Positions 1 to 6,873 are shown, counted from the stretch's first letter. The stretch is DNA of 10,006 bases from DASQUK01 sp046723645 (GCA_046723645.1 JBKOUY010000192.1:1-10006); one strand, 5' to 3'. Translations and numbers: made by a program. Notes: generated by a model not told the origin, from the sequence alone.

Positions 1-57
1 GGCCGGGAACCCGCGTGGCCAGCGGGGGGCCGAGCATGCCCGGTTACGATCCGGCCG

Positions 58-750
58 ATGCGTCCGCTGACGTTCGTGGCGGTCGGACTTGTGCTCATCG
101 CCATCGACATCCGAACGGAGCACCTCGACCTCCTCCCGGACGCTATCGGGTGGGGCCTCGTGGCCTTCGGCGCGTGGCGCTGCGCACTCACGGTGCCCGC
201 GATCGCAGCGGCCGCAACGGCGCTCCTGGTGCTGCCGGAGGTGTCGCTCCCACACCACTTCCTGATGGTCGACCCGCAGACGGGTGAGACTGTCACGCCG
301 CGTCCCGGCGTCGACCTCGCCTACCCGGAGCAGCTCGTCTTCGATGACCTCACGGGCTGGCGGCTCGCCGTGCTGGCTGCGGCGGCGGTCGCCGGCGGAG
401 TCGCGCTGTGGCTGCTCCTCGGGGCCCTGGCCAAGCGCGCTGCCGCCTGGGAGCGGGTGGACACCGCCCGCCAGATCCGCTGGCTGCGCTGGCTGACGCT
501 GGTGGTTTGGACGGGCGGGCTGCTGGTGGTGCTGGTCGTGTCGGTGTCGTCCGGGGAGGCGTCGTTCGACCCCGTGTGGAACGGCAGCCTCGAACTACTG
601 GCGATGGCGGGGATCGTGCTCATCGCCGCCGTCATCGCGGTGCTGCTGCGCGAGACGAACCGGGCCTGGGCCGTGCCCCGGTGGTCGGACCATCGATCAC
701 CCCGTGCGGGACGGCTGCCGCCCAGCACGGACGGCCGCCGCCCGGCCTGA
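58..750 (+). CDS. Small multi-pass membrane protein, unknown function
   Basis: 230 aa. I do not recognise a named family. About five hydrophobic stretches are visible: roughly residues 5-18, 27-60 (possibly two spans), 102-124, 144-163 and 178-197. A short conserved-looking segment, DLLPDAIGWGLVAFGAW (24-40), follows the first span and resembles a motif in uncharacterised small membrane proteins of Gram-positive bacteria; this is from memory and not searched. Residues 61-100 form an acidic, proline-containing loop. The last 30 or so residues (from about 200) are rich in Arg and Pro and probably cytoplasmic. The ATG at 58 directly precedes the first span but has no clear Shine-Dalgarno, so a start upstream of the window or a leaderless mRNA is possible. 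It converges on the IlvG-like gene. No catalytic motif is seen. Confidence 0.7.
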   Translation: MRPLTFVAVGLVLIAIDIRTEHLDLLPDAIGWGLVAFGAWRCALTVPAIAAAATALLVLPEVSLPHHFLMVDPQTGETVTPRPGVDLAYPEQLVFDDLTGWRLAVLAAAAVAGGVALWLLLGALAKRAAAWERVDTARQIRWLRWLTLVVWTGGLLVVLVVSVSSGEASFDPVWNGSLELLAMAGIVLIAAVIAVLLRETNRAWAVPRWSDHRSPRAGRLPPSTDGRRPA

Positions 751-902
751 CACGGTCGCGGGCTTGGAACGTGCGTGGATCGGCACGTCGTCCTTGGCTT
801 GCGGTGGCCCGCGTTGCCTGGAGGCCTCGCTCTGCGGCGTTGGCTCAAGCTGCGAGACCCGTACTGCTCGGTGCCCAGGTGCCGGCCTCTCCGCTCGGCC
901 TC
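751..902. other. Convergent intergenic gap, no clear terminator
   Basis: This is 152 bp between two genes whose 3' ends face each other. Only short weak hairpins are visible, such as GCGG-TGGC-CCGC, and there is no T-run. A 9-bp direct repeat CGGCCTCTC (883-891 and 896-904) touches the stop of the IlvG-like gene. I see no gene here. Confidence 0.5.
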
Positions 903-2540
903 TCAGCCCAGGTTCGACGACCGCGGGTAGACGTCCGCCGGGTCGGTGAGGACGTTGACCAGGTACGGAACGCCGGACGCCAGGCCGCGGTCGAGCGCGG
1001 GACCGACGTCGTCGGGATCGGTCACGGTCTCGCCGGCGCCGCCGAGTGCTGCCACCACCTGGTCGTAGCGGCAGCCGGGCTGGAGGTCGGCGGCCACGTC
1101 GTAGCCGTAGAGCGCCTGCATCGGATGCTTCTCGAGCCCCCAGATGCCGTTGTTGCCGACGACCATCACCAGCGGCAGCTGGTGCCGGACCAGGGTGTCG
1201 GCGTCGAGGAGGGAGAACCCCGCGGCCCCGTCGCCGAGCAGCGCCACCACCTGGCGGTCCGGGTGCGCCAGGCGCGCCGCCATGGCGTAGCCCATGCCGG
1301 TGCCGAGGCAGCCGTAGGGCCCGCTGTCCAGCCAGCACCCCGGCTCGTACACGTCGACGTACTTGCCGGCGTAGGAGACGAAGTCGCCGCCGTCGCACAC
1401 CACCACTGCGTCGCGATCGAGCCGCTTGCGCAGCTCGCCGTAGACGCGCGTCGGCAGGATCGGCGTCGTCGCCGCCGCCAACAGCGGGGCCTCGCCCGCC
1501 GCCGTGGCCGCCTCGAGGTCGCGGACCCGGTCGAGCCACGGCTCGTGGTCGGTGCGCAGGCCGTCGTAGCCGGCGAGCCCGGCGAGCGTCGTGCGCAGAT
1601 CCCCGGCCACAGTGAGCGCGTCGACATGCCCCGCCCGGCCCTCCTGGCTGTCGACCAGGTGCACGACGGTCGCGCTGCCGAAGCGGCCGAACGACAGGCG
1701 GAAGTCGAGCGCCGTGCCCACGACGACGACCACGTCGGCATCGCTCTTGAGCAGGCGGCGGGTCCGGCTGGCGGCGAGCGGATGGTCCGCCGGCACGCAA
1801 CCTCGCCCCTGGCCGTTGACGAACGCCGGCATCCGCAGGTGCTCGACGGCGGCCACGAGCTCGTCCTCCGCCCCGGCCCACCACACGTCGGTGCCCGCGA
1901 TGAGCATCGGACGCTCGGATTGGGCGATGACGCCGGCGGCGGCGGCCACCTGGTCGGGGTCGGGCTCGACCGCCGCCGGCGCGACCGCCGGCAGGATCGA
2001 CGCCTCCCCCTCGGCGAACACGACGTCGATCGGCAGGTCGACGAACACCGGCCCACGGTGCGGGGTCAGGGCGGTGACGGTCGCCTCGTGGACCGCCGCC
2101 GGGATGTCCTCCACGGCGGCGACCGTGCGGGCCAGCTTGGTGACAGGGGCGAGCAGCGGCACATGGTCGAGCTCCTGGAGCGAGCCGGAGCCCCACCGCG
2201 CCTGCGGGGCGCGGCCGCCGAGGACCACGACCGGCGAGCCGTTGAAGTGCGCCTGCGTGATGGCCGACATGCCGTTGGTGACGCCGGGCCCGGCGGTGAG
2301 CACGGCGAGCCCGGGCCTGCGGGTGAGCCGCGCGTGGCCCTCGGCGGCGAAGGCGGCGGTCTGCTCGTGCCGCACGTCGACGATGCGGGTCGGCGGATCG
2401 CGCTTGACCGCCGCGTCGTAGAGCGGGAAGACATGACCGCCCGACAGGGTGAACAGCGTGTCGACACCGAAGGGGCGTAGTGCCGCGAGCGCCAGCTCGC
2501 CCCCGTGGTCGCGGACCGTGGTTCCGGGATCGTGTGCCAT
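903..2540 (-). CDS. ilvG: Acetolactate synthase-type ThDP enzyme (IlvG-like)
   Basis: 545 aa, the usual length for a catalytic subunit of the acetohydroxyacid synthase (AHAS) family, which condenses pyruvate-derived hydroxyethyl-ThDP with a 2-keto acid. Three domains fit: PYR (about 8-175), central (about 195-325) and PP (about 365-535). The catalytic ThDP-activating glutamate lies in RHEQTAAFAAEG (Glu59). The Mg-ThDP motif runs from GDG (436-438) to NN (463-464). TAGPGVTNGMSA, GSLQELDHVP and the tail VLTDPADVYPRSSNL closely match what I recall of Mycobacterium tuberculosis IlvG (Rv1820). No ilvN regulatory subunit, ilvC or other branched-chain gene is nearby, so a role in isoleucine/valine synthesis is not shown; oxalyl-CoA decarboxylase or another keto-acid lyase of the superfamily remains possible. 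The gene starts 37 bp after the envelope-protein gene and is probably co-transcribed. The ATG at 2540 lacks a strong ribosome site. Confidence 0.85.
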   Translation of the reverse strand: MAHDPGTTVRDHGGELALAALRPFGVDTLFTLSGGHVFPLYDAAVKRDPPTRIVDVRHEQTAAFAAEGHARLTRRPGLAVLTAGPGVTNGMSAITQAHFNGSPVVVLGGRAPQARWGSGSLQELDHVPLLAPVTKLARTVAAVEDIPAAVHEATVTALTPHRGPVFVDLPIDVVFAEGEASILPAVAPAAVEPDPDQVAAAAGVIAQSERPMLIAGTDVWWAGAEDELVAAVEHLRMPAFVNGQGRGCVPADHPLAASRTRRLLKSDADVVVVVGTALDFRLSFGRFGSATVVHLVDSQEGRAGHVDALTVAGDLRTTLAGLAGYDGLRTDHEPWLDRVRDLEAATAAGEAPLLAAATTPILPTRVYGELRKRLDRDAVVVCDGGDFVSYAGKYVDVYEPGCWLDSGPYGCLGTGMGYAMAARLAHPDRQVVALLGDGAAGFSLLDADTLVRHQLPLVMVVGNNGIWGLEKHPMQALYGYDVAADLQPGCRYDQVVAALGGAGETVTDPDDVGPALDRGLASGVPYLVNVLTDPADVYPRSSNLG

Positions 2541-2577
2541 GTGACACCGGAGTCTGCCCGCCTGGGGACGGCCATCG

Positions 2578-3432
2578 CTATCGCTCGCCGCTGGGCGCCG
2601 CGGGAACCGCGATGTTCACCGCACCACCGATGTCGTACAGCTCGATAGTGGTGACGACCGCGCCCGGCCCATCGGCGGCGTGGGTCGCGAGCCGTATCTC
2701 CAGGCGCCGGATCACGCCGTCGCCGTCGATCCAGACCTCGATCGGCGTGACCCGTCCGCCGAGGTCCGCGCTCGCCGCCAGGTGGGTGGCCGGGCTGCCG
2801 CGGATCACGTCGTGGCCGACCACCCGTGCGCCGCCGGTCGCGTCGCCGACCACCTCGAGGGGGCCGAGCGGGTCGAGGACCAGCCTCGCGGCGTCGCTGC
2901 TCGCGCCCGAAGCGGCGAAGGCGGCCCGGTCGGCCCGGACCCAGTCGCCGGGCGCCCGCCCGACGACCGCGGCCAGCGGCCCGGTCCGGGTGTAGACCAC
3001 GTCGCCGGCCGCCACCAGCCCGGCCGTGCTCGCGGCGGCGGCGCCCGGCTGGTCGGCTGCGCCGTACACATCGATCTCGACCCGGACGCGGCCAACCCGC
3101 CGATCGAATGCCACCCGGTATCGGCCCACGGTGAGCCGACCGCCTGGCGGTGGGTCGGCCACGTCGAGGCCGGCGAGGGCGGTCGTCACCGTCACCCGCC
3201 CACTCCCGACCGCACGCGTGGCCTCCAGCGCCCGCACGAGTGTGCGCCGCTCGACCGCGCCCGCAACTGGCCTGGTCGGCGCCTCGACGGTGCCACGCCC
3301 ACCGGCCGACCCGCCGTGGCGGGCGCTCTCTGCGATGCCGATCGCGGCGACGACGATCGCGGCGACGACGATCGCGGCGACGACGACCAGAGCCGCGGCA
3401 GGTGGGAAGGATCGATGGTGGGGCCGTCGCAT
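2578..3432 (-). CDS. Membrane-anchored LppX/LprG-like envelope protein
   Basis: 284 aa. The ATG at 3432 is chosen because an AGGAG (3440-3444, minus strand) sits 7 nt upstream and it places the hydrophobic segment right after a basic N-terminus; the frame stays open to 3699, but that would add an implausible leader. Residues about 12-34 form one membrane helix made partly of three VVAAI repeats. There is no lipobox cysteine, so this is an uncleaved anchor or signal peptide rather than a lipoprotein. The rest should be extracytoplasmic. Features such as VVYTRTG...WVRAD (146-167), ATHLAASADL (215-224), PIEVWIDGDGVIRRLEI (230-246) and the closing strand ELYDIGGAVNIAVP (264-277) resemble the LppX/LprG/LolA-type half-barrel that carries lipids across the envelope. 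Family assignment is by pattern only. It precedes the IlvG-like gene. Confidence 0.6.
   Translation of the reverse strand: MRRPHHRSFPPAAALVVVAAIVVAAIVVAAIGIAESARHGGSAGGRGTVEAPTRPVAGAVERRTLVRALEATRAVGSGRVTVTTALAGLDVADPPPGGRLTVGRYRVAFDRRVGRVRVEIDVYGAADQPGAAAASTAGLVAAGDVVYTRTGPLAAVVGRAPGDWVRADRAAFAASGASSDAARLVLDPLGPLEVVGDATGGARVVGHDVIRGSPATHLAASADLGGRVTPIEVWIDGDGVIRRLEIRLATHAADGPGAVVTTIELYDIGGAVNIAVPAAPSGER
3341..3385 (-). repeat. Three perfect 15-bp tandem repeats within a membrane helix
   Basis: The unit ATCGCGGCGACGACG occurs three times without a mismatch at 3341-3355, 3356-3370 and 3371-3385. Read on the minus strand in the gene frame, each unit encodes VVAAI (residues 17-21, 22-26 and 27-31), so the array forms most of the single membrane-spanning helix of the envelope protein. 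Gain or loss of a unit stays in frame and changes the helix by five residues. Confidence 0.95.
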
Positions 3433-3542
3433 CGGCGCGCTCCTCTCGCAGGGCTGACGAGGGGGCGGGGAGATGCGGCGATGGCCGCCGGTCGGGGTCA
3501 CCGACGCCTGCCGGCGCCCCACCGAGCGATCCGGCAGCACCC

Positions 3543-3569
3543 ATCCTAGACGGGGGGTGTGACAGGCAA
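3543..3569 (-). promoter_or_regulatory. Candidate promoter for the envelope-protein/ilvG unit
   Basis: On the minus strand, TAGGAT (3543-3548) is a good -10 candidate. TTGCCT (3564-3569) is a partial -35 match, but the 15-bp spacer is short. Transcription from here would give a leader of roughly 100 nt before the ATG at 3432. This rests on pattern only and could be chance. Confidence 0.3.
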
Positions 3570-3575
3570 GCGCCG

Positions 3576-3581
3576 TAGAAT
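3576..3581 (+). promoter_or_regulatory. Candidate -10 box for the flippase-PAP2 operon
   Basis: TAGAAT is a good actinobacterial -10 sequence in an otherwise GC-rich gap. No convincing -35 lies 16-18 bp upstream; the GTGACA at 3559-3564 is only 11 bp away. Transcription would begin near 3588 and give a leader of about 130 nt before the GTG start at 3720. It lies about 28 bp from the opposing -10 candidate, so the two promoters would overlap. Confidence 0.35.
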
Positions 3582-3642
3582 GCACGGGTCCCCCGACCGC
3601 ACTGCCAGCCGCACGCGCGGCTAACTTGCGCAGGCGGCGCGC

Positions 3643-3723
3643 ATGGCGGGGGGCGCAAGGGCAACCGGTAACAGACGGCAGCGACTGCCCGGTGCTCACG
3701 GAGACGCAGCGGAGGAACGGTGA
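3643..3723 (+). CDS. Possible 26-codon leader ORF overlapping the next start
   Basis: An ATG at 3643 opens a 26-codon frame (Arg- and Gly-rich, no membrane segment) that ends in TGA at 3721-3723. That stop overlaps the GTG start of the downstream flippase-like gene as GTGA. This is the arrangement expected if the small ORF drives translational coupling. No strong ribosome site precedes the ATG and GC-rich DNA makes short open frames common, so it may not be translated. The peptide has no run of a single amino acid and does not look like an amino-acid attenuator. Confidence 0.25.
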   Translation: MAGGARATGNRRQRLPGAHGDAAEER

Positions 3724-4715
3724 CGAGGAAGCAGGCGGTCACGCTGGGCGTGCGCATCGCCGTGAGTGCCGCCATGTTGATCGTCCTCGTCGCGCAGGTG
3801 CCGTCGTTCGACGTCGACGAGCTCGTCCCCGTGTGGTCGGCCGGCACCGCTGCCTGGCTCGGCGTCGCTGCCGCGCTCACGCTCGGCGGCATCGTGCTCT
3901 CGGCGCTCCGGTGGCAGAAGGTGCTCGAGGCGCTGGAGATCCCCGCCAGGTTCCCCCGCCTGGTGTCCTACTACCTCGCCGGCCAGTTCGTCTCGAACGT
4001 GCTGCCCACGACCATCGGCGGCGACGTGCTCCGGGTGAGCCGTCTGTCGCGCGACACCGGGGAATCGCCGGGGACGTTCGCCTCCGTGGTACTCGAGCGG
4101 CTCACGGGGTGGCTCGTGCTGCCGGTGATCACGCTGGCCGGCTTCGCGGTCAATCCCGGGCTCCGCCACCTCGGCTCGGCGACCCAGGTGGCGCTGCTGC
4201 TGGCATTCGCCACCCTGGCCCTGCTGGTCGGCGCGCTCGCGGCCGTCGGCAGCCGGCGCATTGGCGGACGCTTCGCCACCCGTGCGGGCTGGCGCCGCTT
4301 CGCAGGCGCCGTCCACCTGGGCGTCCACCGGCTGCGGTCCGACCCCGGCGCGGCGGCGAACGTCCTGGTTGCCGGGTTCGCCTACCAGCTCATCCTCGTG
4401 CTGGCGGCCGTCGCCGCCGCGAATGCCCTCGGGGTCCGGCCCGCCGGCCTCACCGCCCTGCTGGCGTTCCTGCCGGCGGTGCTCATCGCCCAGGTCCTGC
4501 CGATCAGCATGGCCGGCCTGGGGGTTCGCGAGGGTGCCTTCGTGCTCTTCCTCCACCCGCTCGGCGTCTCCCGCGAAGATGCGATCGCCCTCGGCCTGCT
4601 GCTCTACCTGCTCAACGTGGCCGTCAGCCTGCTGGGTGCGCCCGCGTTCGCCGCCGGCGGTCGCACCCGGTCCGCCCCCGACGAGGCCGCCGCCAGCCCG
4701 ACCGTGGCGGCATGA
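3720..4715 (+). CDS. Lipid-flippase-like membrane protein (LPG_synthase_TM / UPF0104 family)
   Basis: 331 aa integral membrane protein with about seven or eight spans (for example 10-26, 42-62, 131-145, 155-176, 213-236, 240-262, 287-307). Family hallmarks in order: an Arg-Trp pair after the second span (64-65), FVSNVLPTTIGGDVLR (90-105) with a basic tail, ERLTG (126-130), and LPISMAGLGVREGAFVL (260-276). These mark the flippase domain of MprF and its stand-alone relatives (Pfam PF03706 type), which move or help synthesise polar lipids; the aminoacyl-transferase domain of MprF is absent. GTG at 3720 is preceded by GGAGG (3711-3715), a slightly close spacing. The last ~20 residues are a polar tail. 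The stop overlaps the PAP2 gene start, which strongly suggests a shared operon. The transported lipid cannot be read from the sequence. Confidence 0.85.
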   Translation: MTRKQAVTLGVRIAVSAAMLIVLVAQVPSFDVDELVPVWSAGTAAWLGVAAALTLGGIVLSALRWQKVLEALEIPARFPRLVSYYLAGQFVSNVLPTTIGGDVLRVSRLSRDTGESPGTFASVVLERLTGWLVLPVITLAGFAVNPGLRHLGSATQVALLLAFATLALLVGALAAVGSRRIGGRFATRAGWRRFAGAVHLGVHRLRSDPGAAANVLVAGFAYQLILVLAAVAAANALGVRPAGLTALLAFLPAVLIAQVLPISMAGLGVREGAFVLFLHPLGVSREDAIALGLLLYLLNVAVSLLGAPAFAAGGRTRSAPDEAAASPTVAA

Positions 4716-5761
4716 GCGAGCATCCCGTCGGGGCAACCGAGCGAGGTCCGGGCCCGAGCGCACCACCGCCGCCGGCGGCAAGGGCGGAAGGCACACGCCG
4801 AAGCCCGAGCGCACCGCCACCGGAGGCGGAGCATGAGCCGGCTGCGACGGGGGCGCTCGAACGGCCGGGGGCCGAGGACGGCGCCGCCCCCCGGGACTGG
4901 GGTCTGCGCTGGTGGCGTGAGCTGATCTACGTCGTGCTCGTGTACGCGGCCTACTCGGGCGTGCGCAACCAGTTCGGGTCGGGCGGCGGCGCGGTCGACC
5001 CGGAGCCGGCGTTCAACCACGCCAAGGCGATCATCCAGCTCCAGAGGAACATCGGCCTCTACTTCGAGGACAGCCTGCAGCGCTGGTACCTCGACCTGCC
5101 GCTGAACGGGCTCATCCGCTTCTGGAACGTCTACTACGGGCTCTTCCACTTCGTCGTCGTCGCCGTCGCCCTGGTGTGGATGTTCCGCAAGGCACCGTGG
5201 CGCTACCGCGTGTGGCGCAACACGCTGGCATTCACCACCCTGCTCGCACTGATCGGCTTCGCATCGTTCTCGCTCATGCCGCCGCGCCTGCTCGACGACC
5301 CCGGGACGTACGGTGGCTGTCAGATCTACGCGCCCGACCAGGACCTTCCCGACGAGGCCGGCGAACCGCCGTGCGACCGGTACGGGTTCGTCGACACCGT
5401 GGCGGTGTACGGCGGCTGGGCGTCGTTCGGCAGCGAGGAGATGGCGGCGGTGTCGAACCAGTACGCGGCCATGCCGAGCATGCACATCGGCTGGTCCACG
5501 TGGTGCGCCCTGGTGCTGGCGCCGCTGGTGCGCCGGCGCTGGCTCCGAGCCCTGGTCATCGCCTATCCGTTCATCACGCTGTTCGACATCATGGTGACGG
5601 CGAACCACTACTGGATCGACGGCGTGGGGGGGCTGATCTGCCTCGGCGCCGGCTACGTGATCGCCCGGGCCGGCACCCGATGGTGGGAGTCGCGCCACGG
5701 CATTCCTGCCGCGGAAACGGTGGCTGGGACCACGATTCCCGCGGCAGGTTTGCGGGGCTAA
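4712..5761 (+). CDS. PAP2-superfamily membrane phosphatase/phosphotransferase (PAP2_3, inositolphosphotransferase-like)
   Basis: 349 aa. The first ~60 residues are a Pro/Ala/Glu-rich, probably disordered tail. Membrane spans follow at about 71-84, 141-157, 170-187, 257-272, 280-296 and 303-319. Active-site elements of the PAP2 superfamily are present: a proline-rich PPR segment (190-192), AAMPSMH (252-258, His258) and TANHYWID (296-303, His299 and Asp303). With the GFVDT element (225-229) and the NQYAAMPS context, this is the PAP2_3 subgroup that includes Aur1/inositolphosphotransferase-like proteins. Such enzymes hydrolyse or transfer phosphate head groups of lipids or polyprenyl diphosphates on the outer membrane face; the substrate here is unknown. 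The ATG at 4712 overlaps the upstream stop by ATGA, with only weak ribosome-site sequence of its own, implying coupled translation. It ends tail-to-tail with the DUF2332 gene. Confidence 0.85.
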   Translation: MSEHPVGATERGPGPSAPPPPAARAEGTRRSPSAPPPEAEHEPAATGALERPGAEDGAAPRDWGLRWWRELIYVVLVYAAYSGVRNQFGSGGGAVDPEPAFNHAKAIIQLQRNIGLYFEDSLQRWYLDLPLNGLIRFWNVYYGLFHFVVVAVALVWMFRKAPWRYRVWRNTLAFTTLLALIGFASFSLMPPRLLDDPGTYGGCQIYAPDQDLPDEAGEPPCDRYGFVDTVAVYGGWASFGSEEMAAVSNQYAAMPSMHIGWSTWCALVLAPLVRRRWLRALVIAYPFITLFDIMVTANHYWIDGVGGLICLGAGYVIARAGTRWWESRHGIPAAETVAGTTIPAAGLRG

Positions 5762-6834
5762 GCGGGCTCGCGCGGAGGGGGCCGGCCGCCCCAGTGGACC
5801 GGAGTGCCGTGGTAGCCGCTGGTCGCCAGCACCTCCTCCGTGCCGCCCGGCCACCGGGTCAGCCGCAGGTCGGCCACCGGTCCGGCCGGCTCGAGCCGCA
5901 GCCAGGCGAGAGGCGCGTCCGCACCGGCCTCTTCGCCCGCGCGCCGTAGCGCCCCCCGCATCCGGTCGCGTGACCTCCCGTCGACGTACTGCCAGACGAT
6001 GGAGTGGTAGACGACCGTGGCGGTCCCGGGCGCGGGTTCTGCCAGCCGCGTCTCGAGCCAGTCCCCGAGGTCGGCGGCCGTGACGCCTGCGGGGACGCGG
6101 GCCGCGATCGCCAGCGCGGCATCGAGGCGGGCGCGCCGGTCGACCATGTCCGGCCAGAGGTAGGAGCGCAGGGTGAGCCGACCGTCCTCGCCCATCGGAT
6201 CTATCGGGGATCGGTCGCAACCCTCCCGGACGACCACGCCGACGGTCACGTCGTCGAGGACGGGCGGTGGGTCGTCCCAGACCCCGACGAACCGCACGGC
6301 GCTGGCCGGGTCGCCGAGCGTCGAGGCACCGGTGTCGTACCAGAAGTGGTCCCACCGCAGGTTGAGGCCGGCGCTTGCCCCCAGCTCCAGCAACCGCAGG
6401 GGCAACCCGCTCCGGCGGGCGACCTCGACGAAGCCCCCGACCAGTGCGGCCGAGCGCCCGACCTCGTTGGTCTGCACGCCATGGCCGACGCGGGCCTCGA
6501 TGTCCAGACGCAACTCGGCGACCGTCGCCACGAAGTCGTCGGCCAGGCTCGGCCCCGGCGTCCCACCCACTGACGGGTAGTGCGCCGCCAGCCGCGGGGC
6601 ACGGCCCTCGAGCACCAGCCGATGGACGGCACCCAGGAACCGCAGGGGCAGCGCCGACCCGAAGGGGTCGCGCTCGTGGGGCCGGAGGACCGCCGCGCAC
6701 GGACCGTCGCCGCCGACGTCGGCGATGACGGCGTCGAGCACCTCGGCGTAGAGGTTCGAGCCCAGGTCCGCGCAGGAGTTGCGCTGGAACACCAGCGCAT
6801 CGACCAGCGGAACGACGCGCGGCCATGTGGGCAT
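5758..6834 (-). CDS. DUF2332 family protein
   Basis: 358 aa, typical for this actinobacteria-rich family of unknown function. Recognisable conserved elements in order: CADLGSNLYAEVLDAV (21-36), a tyrosine-proline segment AHYPS (84-88), VQTNEVGRSAALV (120-132), LLELGASAGLNLRWDHFWYD (148-167), SYLWPD (224-229), VVYHSIVWQY (274-283) and the closing HGTPVHW (342-348). ELGASAGLN looks like the glycine-rich loop of a Rossmann-type SAM-binding fold, so a methyltransferase-like fold is plausible, but no activity is established as far as I know. The ATG at 6834 has AGGAG (6841-6845, minus strand) 6 nt upstream. No signal peptide or membrane span, so cytoplasmic. It is divergent from dxs and convergent with PAP2, hence likely monocistronic. 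Confidence 0.88.
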   Translation of the reverse strand: MPTWPRVVPLVDALVFQRNSCADLGSNLYAEVLDAVIADVGGDGPCAAVLRPHERDPFGSALPLRFLGAVHRLVLEGRAPRLAAHYPSVGGTPGPSLADDFVATVAELRLDIEARVGHGVQTNEVGRSAALVGGFVEVARRSGLPLRLLELGASAGLNLRWDHFWYDTGASTLGDPASAVRFVGVWDDPPPVLDDVTVGVVVREGCDRSPIDPMGEDGRLTLRSYLWPDMVDRRARLDAALAIAARVPAGVTAADLGDWLETRLAEPAPGTATVVYHSIVWQYVDGRSRDRMRGALRRAGEEAGADAPLAWLRLEPAGPVADLRLTRWPGGTEEVLATSGYHGTPVHWGGRPPPREPA

Positions 6835-6873
6835 CCACCTCTCCTATCACCATCGGTCCATGCGGGCGCGGAC

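Noticed and set aside
408..2480. A 690-codon open frame on the plus strand
   Set aside because: It is antisense to the well-supported IlvG-like gene, with no domain resemblance and biased Arg/Gly/Val/Asp composition.
3559..3581. GTGACA and TAGAAT as a paired -35/-10 promoter
   Set aside because: The spacer is 11 bp, far from the 16-18 bp needed. Only the -10 element is retained as a candidate.
3653..3700. Resemblance of GCGCAAGGGCAACC to the start of a c-di-GMP-I riboswitch
   Set aside because: The second conserved block and its receptor helix cannot be found with proper spacing, so a few shared bases are not enough.
2066..3892. A 608-codon minus frame with an RRRRD repeat
   Set aside because: It is the out-of-frame reading of the envelope-protein and IlvG-like genes. 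The RRRRD repeat is just the 15-bp VVAAI unit in another frame.
4833..4835. ATG preceded by a strong GGAGG-like site, as an alternative PAP2 start
   Set aside because: It is in a different frame from the PAP2 gene and hits a stop about 30 codons on.
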